Origin: Calothrix sp. NIES-4105
Lineage (GTDB): Bacteria; Cyanobacteriota; Cyanobacteriia; Cyanobacteriales; Nostocaceae
DNA: 64,000 nucleotides
Reading direction: 5' to 3'
NCBI RefSeq assembly: GCF_002368415.1
Contig: NZ_AP018290.1
Location: forward strand, 1,739,470 to 1,803,469
The position numbers and the translations under genes are program-made. Under the pieces are notes generated by a model. The model saw only the letters and a list, made by a program, of their open reading frames with translations, made no database searches and had not been told where the DNA came from. The number at the start of each line of letters is the position of its first letter. Position 1 is the stretch's first letter. This document shows positions 1 to 9,040 of this stretch, piece by piece.

Positions 1-615
1 GGATTTTTCTCAGCAGGTGAAACTTCGTGCGTATCGGTACACGGCGCCAATCGTTTGGGTAGCAACTCATTGTTAGAATGTGTTGTATATGGTAAACGTG
101 CGGGTGCAACTATCGCGCAGTATGTCAAAAATCGCAAATTGCCCAATATCGACTCCGAGCGTTATATAAAAGAAGCGAAACAGCAAATTCAATCATTACT
201 CGACCAACCAGGCCCATATCGAATAAACCAAGTTCGGCAAGCGTTCCAAGACTGTATGACCGAGTACTGCGGTGTATTTCGCACCGAAGAACTTATGCAG
301 CAAGGTTTACAACAACTACAAGAGTTCCAAAATCAATACTCACAAATTTATTTAGACGACAAAGGCAAAGACTGGAACACTGAACTTGTAGAAGCATTGG
401 AACTACGCAGCTTAATGGTAGTCGGACAAATGATCATGACCTCTGCAAACCGTCGTCAAGAAAGTCGCGGTGCCCATTTCCGCGAAGACTTCCCGCAACG
501 CGACGATAATAACTTCTTAAAACATACATTTGCCTATTACTCACCTGCAGGTATCGACATTCAATACGCGAGTGTGAGTATTACAATGTTCCAACCTCAA
601 GAACGAAAATATTAA
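1..615 (+). CDS. sdhA: Succinate dehydrogenase/fumarate reductase flavoprotein subunit, 3' part
   Basis: The reading frame is open from base 1, so only the last ~204 residues are in the window. It opens with GFFSAGETSCVSVHGANRLG, which continues into SNSLLECVVYGKRAG. This is the conserved FAD-binding/active-site end of SdhA/FrdA (compare GE-x-x-C-V-S-V-HGANRLG and NSLL-x-x-VV-x-G). The remainder matches the helical C-terminal domain, including the RxExRGAHxRxDFPxRDD block (here QESRGAHFREDFPQRDD). The family oxidises succinate with transfer of electrons to the iron-sulfur subunit and quinones at the thylakoid or cytoplasmic membrane. The L-aspartate oxidase NadB is a relative, but the C-terminal length and motif order fit SdhA better. 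A strong terminator follows about 40 bases after the TAA. Confidence 0.85.
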   Translation, partial: GFFSAGETSCVSVHGANRLGSNSLLECVVYGKRAGATIAQYVKNRKLPNIDSERYIKEAKQQIQSLLDQPGPYRINQVRQAFQDCMTEYCGVFRTEELMQQGLQQLQEFQNQYSQIYLDDKGKDWNTELVEALELRSLMVVGQMIMTSANRRQESRGAHFREDFPQRDDNNFLKHTFAYYSPAGIDIQYASVSITMFQPQERKY

Positions 616-651
616 TCAGGTGTAAAACTTTTCGTAGTCAGTGAAGTCCTT

Positions 652-728
652 TAGATTCCCAACAACTTTTATAACAATCATTTATTTCAAAAGTTGGGAA
701 TCTAGTTTTTTAGTTTTTTAGTTTTTTA
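652..728 (+). terminator. Intrinsic terminator after sdhA
   Basis: The arm TAGATTCCCAAC (652-663) pairs with GTTGGGAATCTA (693-704), and the pairing extends through the CTTTT/AAAAG bases inside. A run of three tandem AGTTTTTT-like units (about 703-728) follows directly. A long stem followed by T-tracts is the classic factor-independent terminator layout, and it lies just downstream of the sdhA stop. Confidence 0.8.
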
Positions 729-729
729 G

Positions 730-1923
730 GTCGCACTTATAGCATATTTGTACTGAAATGTTTTCGACATGGGTGACCAGCTTAGGGCTGCGCCACACCT
801 TCGCGTTTTCATTAGTGTACTTATTAATACTTGTATACAAAACTTCATATAGTTTATATTAATTGCTAAATAGTTAAATAGTTTAATATTTTTAATGAAT
901 CTACTTTAAGTATTATTCCTTAGACAAAGTAATATTTTTTATATGTAGTTTTGACAAAGGCGAATGTGCGATTCAGCTTGAGTTGATCTAACGAAACCGC
1001 ATTACAGCCAAGAGCATCTTAAAAATTTAGCATCACATCTGCGTATTATCAACGATAAATAGAGCCGGGAACTTTCCTGTAAAAACTTCAATTATACAGA
1101 GTGAAAGCAGGTAAAACAGTAAAAGCATGATAAGTTTGAACGAATTAGAGTCTAAAACTAATGTATTTTTTTATACATTAACTTCAATGTAAATTTTTTA
1201 TAAAGAGTAAAAATAAGCTGGACTGTGTTGGAGAAAATAAATATATTTTTTGTGTAAAAAGGTTCCATAAAATAAATATGAATGTTATTATTTCATTGTT
1301 AAGATATCTACCAGGGCGAGGAAAGTTCAATGAAAAGCTGTCATAGTCATAATTCAGTATTGGTATGCGTTAGAATTCTTAGCTAATGGTGTACTGTAAG
1401 CTCTTCACTGTTATCTATGATACAAGAAATATAATTTGTGGATATATGCTGTCAGGCGAACCAGGTAAAAAATTAAGCACCCTACCCTGGTTTATTAAGC
1501 GCTTGTAAATTTCTACAATTGGCTACTGTAATAGAAACAAAGTTATATTGGTCAACTATTAGTCAAAGACTTAAGCACAAAAACGGAGTCTCTAGGAGAA
1601 ATCGTTGATTGAAAGAGACATGAATGTAAAAACTACGTCTTTAACAAGTCAACAACTAGTCAACTAAATCATCTACTATCATCTTATAAATAAATTTATA
1701 TTCAGGGTTTGGACTTTGAAGGTCTTTTCGATGTCAGTTTCTCCAACTTATATCTTTCACTAAGTGAATAGTTGCAATTAATATTGCTAAGTATTTGTAG
1801 ATTTATCAGTTGCGCTCCTACGGGTGTGCGTGTTGTAAAGCCTATGCTAACAGCACAAGTTCTCGCTTTAGACGAGTAAATCGTAGCTGTGATTTTTTTA
1901 CTAAACATTAGCTACTATGTAGT
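730..1923. other. 1.2 kb AT-rich non-coding stretch
   Basis: I see no supportable gene here on either strand: only short, composition-driven open frames, no tRNA-like TPsiC arm and no transposase motif. It lacks the GGCGCC hexamer so common elsewhere. Together with the remnants downstream, this looks like decayed or recently acquired DNA between sdhA and the first polysaccharide cluster. Confidence 0.5.
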
Positions 1924-2400
1924 TTGTACTCAGAGGTGCAAAATATCAGCCAACGTAATTTATTATTTTGCGTCTATCTACGAAGGAGGTCGAGCTTGCA
2001 AAAAAGGTGTGACCGAAATAGGAAGCGTTCAAAGCGACGGGCTATCTATTGCCCTATTCATAAATGCTATCTCCGTAGTGTTAGCACAAAAGAACCGTTA
2101 CTTGCCGCAGAATCACAGCTACAGAGTAAGGGCAGATACTTACCAAATATTTTAACGTTGCTAGCAAGCGAGACTACAGCGTTGATACAAGATGAATGGC
2201 TAGAAGCGTTTTGGTGTGATAAATGCCGAGAAACAAAGTGGTATCGCGTTAAAAAAATCGATGTTAGTGATGCTCAACGTAAAAGCGCGCGCATTTGTTA
2301 CGAAGTTTCAGTAGCATTGCGCTCTGATTGGCAGCAATCCATAAATGCTATTTCTCTACCAGAATCTTTGAAGAAGGCGAGTTTATCTGCACGAATCTAA
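1924..2400 (+). CDS. Diverged cyanobacterial hypothetical protein with paired cysteines
   Basis: The frame encodes up to 158 residues from a TTG; no convincing ATG or ribosome site is visible, so the start is uncertain. The informative part is residues ~40-125. It has a basic stretch, then CPIHKC, and about 60 residues later FWCDKCRETKWYRVKK. The two cysteine pairs suggest a zinc-ribbon-like fold. From memory, a similar protein (basic N-terminus, CPxHxC, EWLEAFWC-x-x-C-x-x-TKWY) is widespread in filamentous cyanobacteria, often near WecG/TagA genes; its function is unknown to me. Here the C-terminus runs out of similarity near residue 135, so this may be a decayed copy. A 3' wecG remnant lies just downstream. 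Confidence 0.4.
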   Translation: MYSEVQNISQRNLLFCVYLRRRSSLQKRCDRNRKRSKRRAIYCPIHKCYLRSVSTKEPLLAAESQLQSKGRYLPNILTLLASETTALIQDEWLEAFWCDKCRETKWYRVKKIDVSDAQRKSARICYEVSVALRSDWQQSINAISLPESLKKASLSARI

Positions 2401-2605
2401 TCAATAATCGAATACAAATTAATTTCATAACTTTATTGCGGATGTTACTGTTGGCGCCCTATCGCTCGCGGGGCGTGAGTTCTTTCGCAACTATGCAAGT
2501 GGCTGCACCCGACTCTACTAAGTATGTTTTGTAGCATTTAAACGTAAGTTGGCGAGGGTATTGCTATAGCAAGAGCGTTTGACCAAGCTCCAAAACGTTG
2601 AATAA

Positions 2606-2881
2606 GTGCCAGAAAACACCTGCATTGTAATTACTGAAAAGTTGTTACAAATTATTAGTGAAGGAAGTGTCAAAATGAAAACTTTTGAAGAAGTAAACTT
2701 GCTCGGAACTAAGTTTCATAAAATTGAACATCGATGCCCACAATGGGTGAGCAATATCGGATTGGAGTGGTTATCAATATTACTTACAGAACCGCAACGC
2801 TTATGGAAACGTTATATAATTGGCAATCCTTTGTTCTTTTATCGTTTCTTACGCGAACAGTTCTTGAAACAATTAAGATAG
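2606..2881 (+). pseudogene. 3' remnant of a WecG/TagA/CpsF glycosyltransferase gene
   Basis: Residues ~45-91 of this 91-codon frame read PQWVSNIGLEWLSILLTEPQ, then RLWKRYIIGNPLFFYRFL. This is the signature C-terminal tail of the WecG/TagA/CpsF (GT26) family. The same tail (PKWMSAIGLEWLYRLMSEPR, then RLWKRYL) ends the complete gene at 16197-16952. The catalytic N-terminal two-thirds, including the TPN and GxGxPKQE motifs, are absent, and the first ~40 codons are unrelated. A functional enzyme is very unlikely. The remnant sits immediately before wzc of cluster 1, so the cluster is bracketed by a broken and an intact wecG copy. Confidence 0.75.
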
Positions 2882-3008
2882 CGCTCCCGACTATCGTCAC
2901 AATACTAATAAGAGTACGATTACATTATGGAATTAACCAAATATTGCTAATATCATATTTCGATGGCATATAACTCATTAAAACATTTTACTTAAAACAG
3001 GGAAAAGT

Positions 3009-5222
3009 ATGAATCAAGGTTTTATTGAAGAAATAGATGTTCAAAACTATTGGCTAGTACTCAAACGTCGTTGGCTGATTGCAGCAGGTGTTTTGCTAAC
3101 TTTTGTTGGTTTATCGGGAGTAGCAATATATATGCAAAAACCCGAATATGAGGCAAGTGGAATGCTTCTTTTTCAATCAAATCGTACTTCATCGTTAACA
3201 AAAGTAGGGGAAAAAATTGGAGACTTAGAATCGGTGATGCGAGAAGGGAACCCTTTAGAAACGCAAGCTGTAATTTTAAATTCCGAGCCGATTATACAAA
3301 AAGTCATCAATACTCTAAAATTAAAAGACAAAAAAGGAAAACTTCTTAACCCAGAGCTAGTAAAAGTTAAGGTCGAAACAATTACTGGAACTGACGTACT
3401 CAAAATATCATACAGTTCAAAAGACCCAGAAGTCGCTTCATCAGTGGTTAATCAGGTAATGAAGACTTATGTAGAGAAGAACATCGAGTCAAATCGCTCT
3501 CAAGTATTTGCCGCAGGTAGTTTCATTAAAAAACAATTGCCCGATTCAAAAGCAGAATTAGAACAAGCGGCAGAGGCATTACGCCAATTTAAAAACCAGT
3601 TTCAGATAATTGAGCTAAAAGACGAAAGCACTGCTGCGATTAACAACGTTGCTAAAATAGACGAGGAAATGAACCAAGTTAAAGCAGCGATAGCAGAAGC
3701 TATAGCTCAGGAAACACAACTACGTAGCCAACTAAATATAGCCCAAAACCAGCCTGTGGTGGAAATTGCTTCTCTCAACCAGATACCTGGTGTACAAGAA
3801 GTTTTAAGTGAACTGCAAAAAGCACAAACTCAACTCGCAGTTCAAAGAACACGCTATACAGAAGACCATCCAAGTATTACTAGTTTAAAGAATCAAGAAA
3901 TAAATTTAAATAATTTATTGCGTTCTAGAATTGAGCAGGTTTTAGGACCATCTGGCATGAATTTAGTTTTTGGAAATCGACAGACGGTTTCAACTGGCAA
4001 ATTGCAGATCGGGCAGATTAAGCAAAATTTAGCAAGTCAATTATCGCAGTTGCAAACACAACGTCAGGGTTTGGAGAAAAAAATTCTAGCTTTGTCTAAT
4101 ATTAGAGATAGTTACAAGCAGAGGTTGTCTATCCTGCCAAATTTAGAAAAAAAGCAAGGAGATTTAGAACGGACATTAAGTGTCGCACAAAAAAACTACG
4201 AAAGCCTCGTTAACAGGTCGCAAGAAATTCAAGTTGCAGAAAGGCAAACCGTTGGGAATGCTAGAGTAATTCAACACGCGCGTGTTCCCAATAAACCAAC
4301 CCTATCTAAGAGTACATTAGCTTTAGCAGGAGGTGGTGTGTTTGGCGGTTTGCTATTTGGTGTAGCAGTTGCGTTCTTTATAGATTTGATTGATAATTCG
4401 TTAAAAACTGTCAAGGAGGCCGAGGTACTTTTTGATTTAACTTTATTAGGCTTAATTCCAAAATTTGAGCCGAGTCCTTCTACTGTGCCAAGCATAAAGG
4501 GAATCTCGCCGCGAATCGTGATTGGAACTTATCCTCATACTATAGTTCATGATGCATATCAAATGCTTCAGGCAAATCTGAAGTTTATCAGCGATAAAAA
4601 AGTTCGGACAATTGCAGTTGCAAGTTCTGTTGCTCTTGAAGGAAAATCAGAAGTTTCGGCTAATTTAGCTGCTGCACTAGCTAATGCTGGACGACGAGTT
4701 TTAATAGTTGATACAGATATGCGTCAACCTAGACAACATCATTTATGGGGTTTGATAAACTCAACAGGTTTGAGCAATATCATTGTCGGTCAAGAAGAAT
4801 TTTCAAGTGCAGTACAGTCAATCACAACAAACTTATCCGTACTTACTGCTGGAGTACAACCTCCAAATCCCCTTGCTTTGATTGATTCTCAGCGCATGGC
4901 TTCTTTAATTGATATATTTTCTCAAAGTTATGACTACATAATCTTTGATACTCCCCCTTTGGTTGGAACGGCTGATGCAGCTGTTTTAGGCAAAATGTTA
5001 GATGGAATTTTGCTAGTAGTTCAACCAGGTATTGTAGATTCAGCGAGTGCTAATGCCGCCAAAAATTTGCTAAAACGTTCTGAAGCTAATATTTTGGGTA
5101 TTGTTGCCAACGCTGTGAACTTAAAGCAAGAGCCAAGCGCCTATTTTCATTATTCCAAACCGCGAATTGGGCAGGAAGTTTTAGACGTTGAAATAGTAAA
5201 CAAACAACGGGTTTACAAATAG
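3009..5222 (+). CDS. Wzc/GumC-type polysaccharide co-polymerase with C-terminal tyrosine kinase domain
   Basis: A 737-residue fused chain-length regulator and BY-kinase for capsule/exopolysaccharide export. Residues 1-45 hold the first Wzz-type membrane segment. A long periplasmic coiled-coil region (GumC type) follows, and a second membrane segment lies at about 436-460. The cytoplasmic CpsD-like ATPase has a Walker A-like stretch ending LEGKSEVS (~541-548), Walker A' VLIVDTDMRQP (~564-574) and Walker B IIFDTPP (~643-649). The tail carries three tyrosines (AYFHY and the terminal VYK), a short version of the autophosphorylated tyrosine cluster. The family works with Wzy, Wzx and an outer-membrane porin to control chain length. 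It is the first gene of cluster 1; a GT2 gene follows 20 bases later. A second Wzc lies at 47042-49063. Confidence 0.9.
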   Translation: MNQGFIEEIDVQNYWLVLKRRWLIAAGVLLTFVGLSGVAIYMQKPEYEASGMLLFQSNRTSSLTKVGEKIGDLESVMREGNPLETQAVILNSEPIIQKVINTLKLKDKKGKLLNPELVKVKVETITGTDVLKISYSSKDPEVASSVVNQVMKTYVEKNIESNRSQVFAAGSFIKKQLPDSKAELEQAAEALRQFKNQFQIIELKDESTAAINNVAKIDEEMNQVKAAIAEAIAQETQLRSQLNIAQNQPVVEIASLNQIPGVQEVLSELQKAQTQLAVQRTRYTEDHPSITSLKNQEINLNNLLRSRIEQVLGPSGMNLVFGNRQTVSTGKLQIGQIKQNLASQLSQLQTQRQGLEKKILALSNIRDSYKQRLSILPNLEKKQGDLERTLSVAQKNYESLVNRSQEIQVAERQTVGNARVIQHARVPNKPTLSKSTLALAGGGVFGGLLFGVAVAFFIDLIDNSLKTVKEAEVLFDLTLLGLIPKFEPSPSTVPSIKGISPRIVIGTYPHTIVHDAYQMLQANLKFISDKKVRTIAVASSVALEGKSEVSANLAAALANAGRRVLIVDTDMRQPRQHHLWGLINSTGLSNIIVGQEEFSSAVQSITTNLSVLTAGVQPPNPLALIDSQRMASLIDIFSQSYDYIIFDTPPLVGTADAAVLGKMLDGILLVVQPGIVDSASANAAKNLLKRSEANILGIVANAVNLKQEPSAYFHYSKPRIGQEVLDVEIVNKQRVYK

Positions 5223-5242
5223 GCATTAGAAGTAAGAACACT

Positions 5243-6454
5243 ATGGCAATTACTCAAATTATAAATTTATATTTCAATGCCTTTTTTTTAGTAATGACAT
5301 CATTACTACTTCTTGTCTGTTTATTTTTTCTTTTTGAATGTGCTGCTGCTTTGCTCCCTAGAACTTTGAGTCATAAAGTAGATTACCAAAATAAAAACGT
5401 TGTTATTTTAGTACCAGCACATAACGAAGAAATTGTTATTGCATCAACGCTTGAAAAACTGATGAAACAGTTAAAAGACAACGACCGTTTAATTGTTATC
5501 GCTGATAATTGTACCGATGCGACAGCCAAGATTGCTCGTACAATGGGCACCACAGTAATTGAGCGTCACGACTCTAGTCTTAGAGGCAAGGGATACGCTC
5601 TAGACTTTGGCTTGCAGTTTCTTGAAACAGACCCTCCTGATGTAGTTGTGTTTATTGATGCTGACTGCACAGTTGCGAGTGGTGCGATTCACCAACTGAC
5701 TGAGCGTGCAACTGCAACTGGGCGCCCTGTTCAAGCTAGTTACTTAATGGTAAAACCCTTTGAAGAGCAGTCGTCGAAAGATACTATTTCGCAGTTTGCT
5801 ATTATTGTCAAGAATTTAGTTCGTCCTTATGGATTAGCGCGTTTCCAACAATCTTGTCCGTTGTTTGGTACAGGTATGGCTTTTCCTTGGTCTGTCATTC
5901 GCTCGGTAAATCTAGCTAGTGGGCACTTGAGTGAAGATTTAAAACTAGGCTTAGATTTGACTATAGCTGGACATAAATCACTGTTTTGTCCAGAAGCAAA
6001 AGTAACGGCGTACTTACCTTCTTCTTTACAGGCAGCCAAAAGTCAAAGAACTCGTTGGGAACACGGACATCTACAAGTTATTCAGACTTATACTCCTACT
6101 TTACTCAAAGAAGCAATCTATCAAAGAAGATTCGATTTGTTGGTGAGCATTTTAGATTTATGTGTGCTACCTCTATCTTTACTTGTTATAGTTTGGCTTA
6201 CACTGATGACAAGTTCTCTGATAGTTGGAGTTTTGACAGCATCATGGATACCATCTGTAATATCAGCCGCTGCAGGATTTTGTTTCCTGATAGCTATTTT
6301 TATAGCTTGGGGTAAATTCGCTAGCTCATACTTACCTTTGCACAAATTATTAACCGTACCCTTTTACATTTTATGGAAAATTCCAGTTTATCTCCAATTT
6401 TTAATTAACCCTCAAAGCACCTGGATTCGCACTGAAAGAAGTAAAGTCTCGTAA
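5243..6454 (+). CDS. Membrane glycosyltransferase, family 2
   Basis: A 403-residue processive-type GT2. Residues ~8-35 form a membrane segment. The GT-A domain starts at VVILVPAHNEE (~52-62), has the metal-binding D-A-D (FIDADC, ~136-141) and the SEDLKLG acid motif (~230). The QxxRW motif QRTRW (~268) is typical of polymerising or membrane-embedded GT2 enzymes such as BcsA/HasA relatives. Two to four hydrophobic segments follow to the C-terminus (~295-390). It probably adds a sugar, or makes the priming or first linkage, on the cytoplasmic face of the membrane for cluster 1. Donor and acceptor cannot be read from sequence. Spacing of 20 bases after wzc suggests co-transcription. Confidence 0.88.
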   Translation: MAITQIINLYFNAFFLVMTSLLLLVCLFFLFECAAALLPRTLSHKVDYQNKNVVILVPAHNEEIVIASTLEKLMKQLKDNDRLIVIADNCTDATAKIARTMGTTVIERHDSSLRGKGYALDFGLQFLETDPPDVVVFIDADCTVASGAIHQLTERATATGRPVQASYLMVKPFEEQSSKDTISQFAIIVKNLVRPYGLARFQQSCPLFGTGMAFPWSVIRSVNLASGHLSEDLKLGLDLTIAGHKSLFCPEAKVTAYLPSSLQAAKSQRTRWEHGHLQVIQTYTPTLLKEAIYQRRFDLLVSILDLCVLPLSLLVIVWLTLMTSSLIVGVLTASWIPSVISAAAGFCFLIAIFIAWGKFASSYLPLHKLLTVPFYILWKIPVYLQFLINPQSTWIRTERSKVS

Positions 6455-6543
6455 ACTTTTAGCATAAATACTTGTAGAACTTCAAATTTTAAATATCATA
6501 AATTTTATTTGATGAACTTTTCAACTAGAAGGAAAATTAAATT

Positions 6544-7767
6544 ATGAATTTAAGACTTGCAGAAAAAATTTTCATTATATTAGGTTTAAGTTTTTTTGCA
6601 GGAATATTTGGTGTAAACTCATTAGGTTTTATACTACCAAAAATTATTGTTACACTGATCAGGTACTTTGTTTGGGGAATGTCAAGCGTTCTGATTTGCG
6701 TGTTCTGGAAAAGTGCTATTGTCATAGCAAGTAAAAACAAATTACTTTGCATATTAACGGGGTTAGCCCTACTTTCATTTACTTGGTCACAGTCTCCTGA
6801 TTATACATTGCTTAATGCGACAGAAGTTCTGATGATGACTTCGTTTGCCTTATATTTTGCAACACGATTTAGTTTGAAAGAGCAAGTACAGCTTATTGCC
6901 TATACTATGTTTATAGGAAGTATTCTTAGTACAATTATAGCTCTTGGATACCCAGCGCTAGGTACACATACTGCTAATGAACTGGAAAACCATTTAGGAG
7001 CATGGAAAGGAGTGTACGGACATAAAAATTCTCTTGGCAGTATGATGGTTTTAAGTTCATTAGTTTTTTTTGTGCTGCCTAAAGAAAATTCAATATCACT
7101 GAAGTGGCTTGGTTTTAGTTTTTCGATCTTTTTAATGCTGCTTTCAACTTCAAAAAGTTCTCTTGTTATTTCTTGCATACTAATATTAATAATGCTATTC
7201 TATAAAAAATTCCGATGGAAAGGAAGAATAAGCGTTATCTTTGTTAACATTGGAATTTTAATTTTGGCGTGTCTTGCTATAGTCGTTTTGACTTATTGGG
7301 TAGAACTATTAACTGGTCTAGGAAGAGATCCAACATTAACAGGACGAACGTATATTTGGGACACTGCACTAGCTGGATTGTTAGAAAGACCATTTTTTGG
7401 TTTTGGACGCGGTGCATTTTGGGCGCCAGAAAGTAAGTATATAATCCAAGCCGGTTATGCATTACGGTCTTCTAGCTGGCTTCCCTCTCACGGTCACAAT
7501 GGCTTTCTTGATTTAACACTTGATCTTGGTTTGATTGGCTTATCAATTTTTTGTATTATTTATTTCACAACTTTTGCTCAGTCATTAAAACAAGCTTATG
7601 CAACCAATAACCTAGAGAAACTTTGGCCGATAGGGTATCTTACCTATTTAGCAATGAGTAATGTAACGGAAAGTAACTTATTACGTTTAGCTAATTTATA
7701 CTGGGTTTTATTTATAACAGTTGTATTTACCGTAAATTACAGAATAAAAACTAAAAAGGTTCGTTGA
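6544..7767 (+). CDS. O-antigen polymerase/ligase family membrane protein (Wzy-like)
   Basis: A 407-residue integral membrane protein with about ten hydrophobic segments and a larger periplasmic loop around residues 255-310. That loop contains LTGRTYIWDTALAGLLERP followed by FFGFGRG, then SHGHNGFLDLTLDLGLIGL. These are the hallmark motifs of the Wzy_C/O-antigen ligase superfamily (GR-x-x-x-W, G-x-G, H-x-HN-x-x-L). In this cluster, next to wzc and wzx, polymerisation of undecaprenyl-linked repeat units is the likely role; a ligase function cannot be excluded by sequence. It starts at ATG 6544 behind an AAGGAAAATT purine-rich stretch. Confidence 0.85.
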   Translation: MNLRLAEKIFIILGLSFFAGIFGVNSLGFILPKIIVTLIRYFVWGMSSVLICVFWKSAIVIASKNKLLCILTGLALLSFTWSQSPDYTLLNATEVLMMTSFALYFATRFSLKEQVQLIAYTMFIGSILSTIIALGYPALGTHTANELENHLGAWKGVYGHKNSLGSMMVLSSLVFFVLPKENSISLKWLGFSFSIFLMLLSTSKSSLVISCILILIMLFYKKFRWKGRISVIFVNIGILILACLAIVVLTYWVELLTGLGRDPTLTGRTYIWDTALAGLLERPFFGFGRGAFWAPESKYIIQAGYALRSSSWLPSHGHNGFLDLTLDLGLIGLSIFCIIYFTTFAQSLKQAYATNNLEKLWPIGYLTYLAMSNVTESNLLRLANLYWVLFITVVFTVNYRIKTKKVR

Positions 7768-7800
7768 TCTTAAATTTGTTACAAAACCTCAAAAATTCTT

Positions 7801-9000
7801 ATGAAAATGCGCCTTTTAATAATTCAATTCGGTGGTGATTATCGCAAAGCTTTTCAGCTTGTTTATACAGATGGAGTTGAGACATATCATGGACAAAAAT
7901 ACGTACTAGATACAGTACTACGTATAAGTGAACAAATTGATGAAGTAATTTTACTTTGCTGTAAAACAACACAAGCATATAATATTAAGATTACTAAAGG
8001 TTTACGTGTAATTGGTGCAGGAGTTGACCCCTATAAGCAGGTAAGTGAAATTTTCAAAATTATTGAAACGCATAAGCCTACGCATTTGGTAGTTCATTTT
8101 CCGATACCAGAAATTTTTCGCTTTTGCATTCAAAATCGAATAAAAACAATTGCTCTACTAGCAGACTCATTTTTAAGAACAGGGTTACGCCGTCAGTATA
8201 AAAATTATTTACTAGCGCGAATCTTAAACCATCCACAAATCGATTGGATTGGGAACCATAATGTTAATGCTTCTTTTTCGCTTCAGCAAATTGGAGTTAA
8301 TCCTCACAAAATTATTCCCTATGATTGGACTCATACAGTTACCCCAGAATTATTTGGAGCAAAACAACTTCAAAATCCTGGAGATAACAGGAAGTTAGTT
8401 TATGTCGGTTTAATTACGGAATCGAAGGGTGTTGGCGATATTTTAGACGCACTGGCAATTTTACGCAATAAAAATTTTCCCGTAACTCTGCAAATTGCTG
8501 GTGGTGGAGAAACCGACAAATTTATAAATCACGCAGAAAGATTAGGGATTCGCGATCATGTAAATTTTTTAGGATTAGTTCCAAATGACTTAGTGATTAA
8601 GTTAATGCGAGATGCGGACATAGTTGTCATACCTAGCTGGCATGAATATCCCGAAGCATGTCCATTTACTATTTATGAAGCATTTTGTACATACACTCCA
8701 TTAGTTGCATCAAATCATCCGATGTTTCAGGGCAATTTGCAGCATAAAGTTAATGCAATGATTTACCCCGCGCGCAATCCTAAAAAACTTGCTGAATGTA
8801 TTACTGAGCTACTTGAGCAACCGAGTTTATACGCAAAACTTTCTGCCGCATCTAAAATAGCTTGGCAACGCTTGCAAGTACCAATGAAATGGGCTGATTT
8901 GATCGAAAAATGGCTATACAATTCATCAGCAAATCACGCCTGTTTATCTAGGCATTCTCTTGCATCTAGTTATTATAATTATCGTGTTCCTACAGCATAA
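7801..9000 (+). CDS. Glycosyltransferase family 4 (GT-B)
   Basis: A 399-residue retaining-type GT-B enzyme. The N-terminal acceptor domain (~1-190) is diverged. The C-terminal donor domain begins near YVGLITESKGVGDILDAL (~200-217) and has the E-x7-E nucleotide-sugar motif EACPFTIYE within PSWHEYPEACPFTIYEAF (~278-295). It presumably transfers one sugar of the cluster 1 repeat unit in the cytoplasm. Two start codons are possible (7801 and 7807, MKM); the upstream one is used here. It lies 33 bases after the polymerase gene. Confidence 0.85.
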   Translation: MKMRLLIIQFGGDYRKAFQLVYTDGVETYHGQKYVLDTVLRISEQIDEVILLCCKTTQAYNIKITKGLRVIGAGVDPYKQVSEIFKIIETHKPTHLVVHFPIPEIFRFCIQNRIKTIALLADSFLRTGLRRQYKNYLLARILNHPQIDWIGNHNVNASFSLQQIGVNPHKIIPYDWTHTVTPELFGAKQLQNPGDNRKLVYVGLITESKGVGDILDALAILRNKNFPVTLQIAGGGETDKFINHAERLGIRDHVNFLGLVPNDLVIKLMRDADIVVIPSWHEYPEACPFTIYEAFCTYTPLVASNHPMFQGNLQHKVNAMIYPARNPKKLAECITELLEQPSLYAKLSAASKIAWQRLQVPMKWADLIEKWLYNSSANHACLSRHSLASSYYNYRVPTA

Positions 9001-9040
9001 ACTCGTATTAATGTAAACAAATATAATTGGAGGGCTAGTT

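Noticed and set aside
1702-1908. Minus-strand frame of 68 codons before the Cys-pair protein
   Set aside because: No recognisable motif, no ribosome site, AT-driven composition.
2328-2973. Short plus-strand frames overlapping the decayed region and the wecG remnant
   Set aside because: Overlap better supported frames and show no conserved motif.
4600-4660. Unusual Walker A (LEGKSEVS) considered as an inactivated kinase
   Set aside because: Gly-Lys-Ser is intact and, as far as I recall, the following Glu is tolerated in cyanobacterial Wzc proteins, so no claim of inactivity is made.
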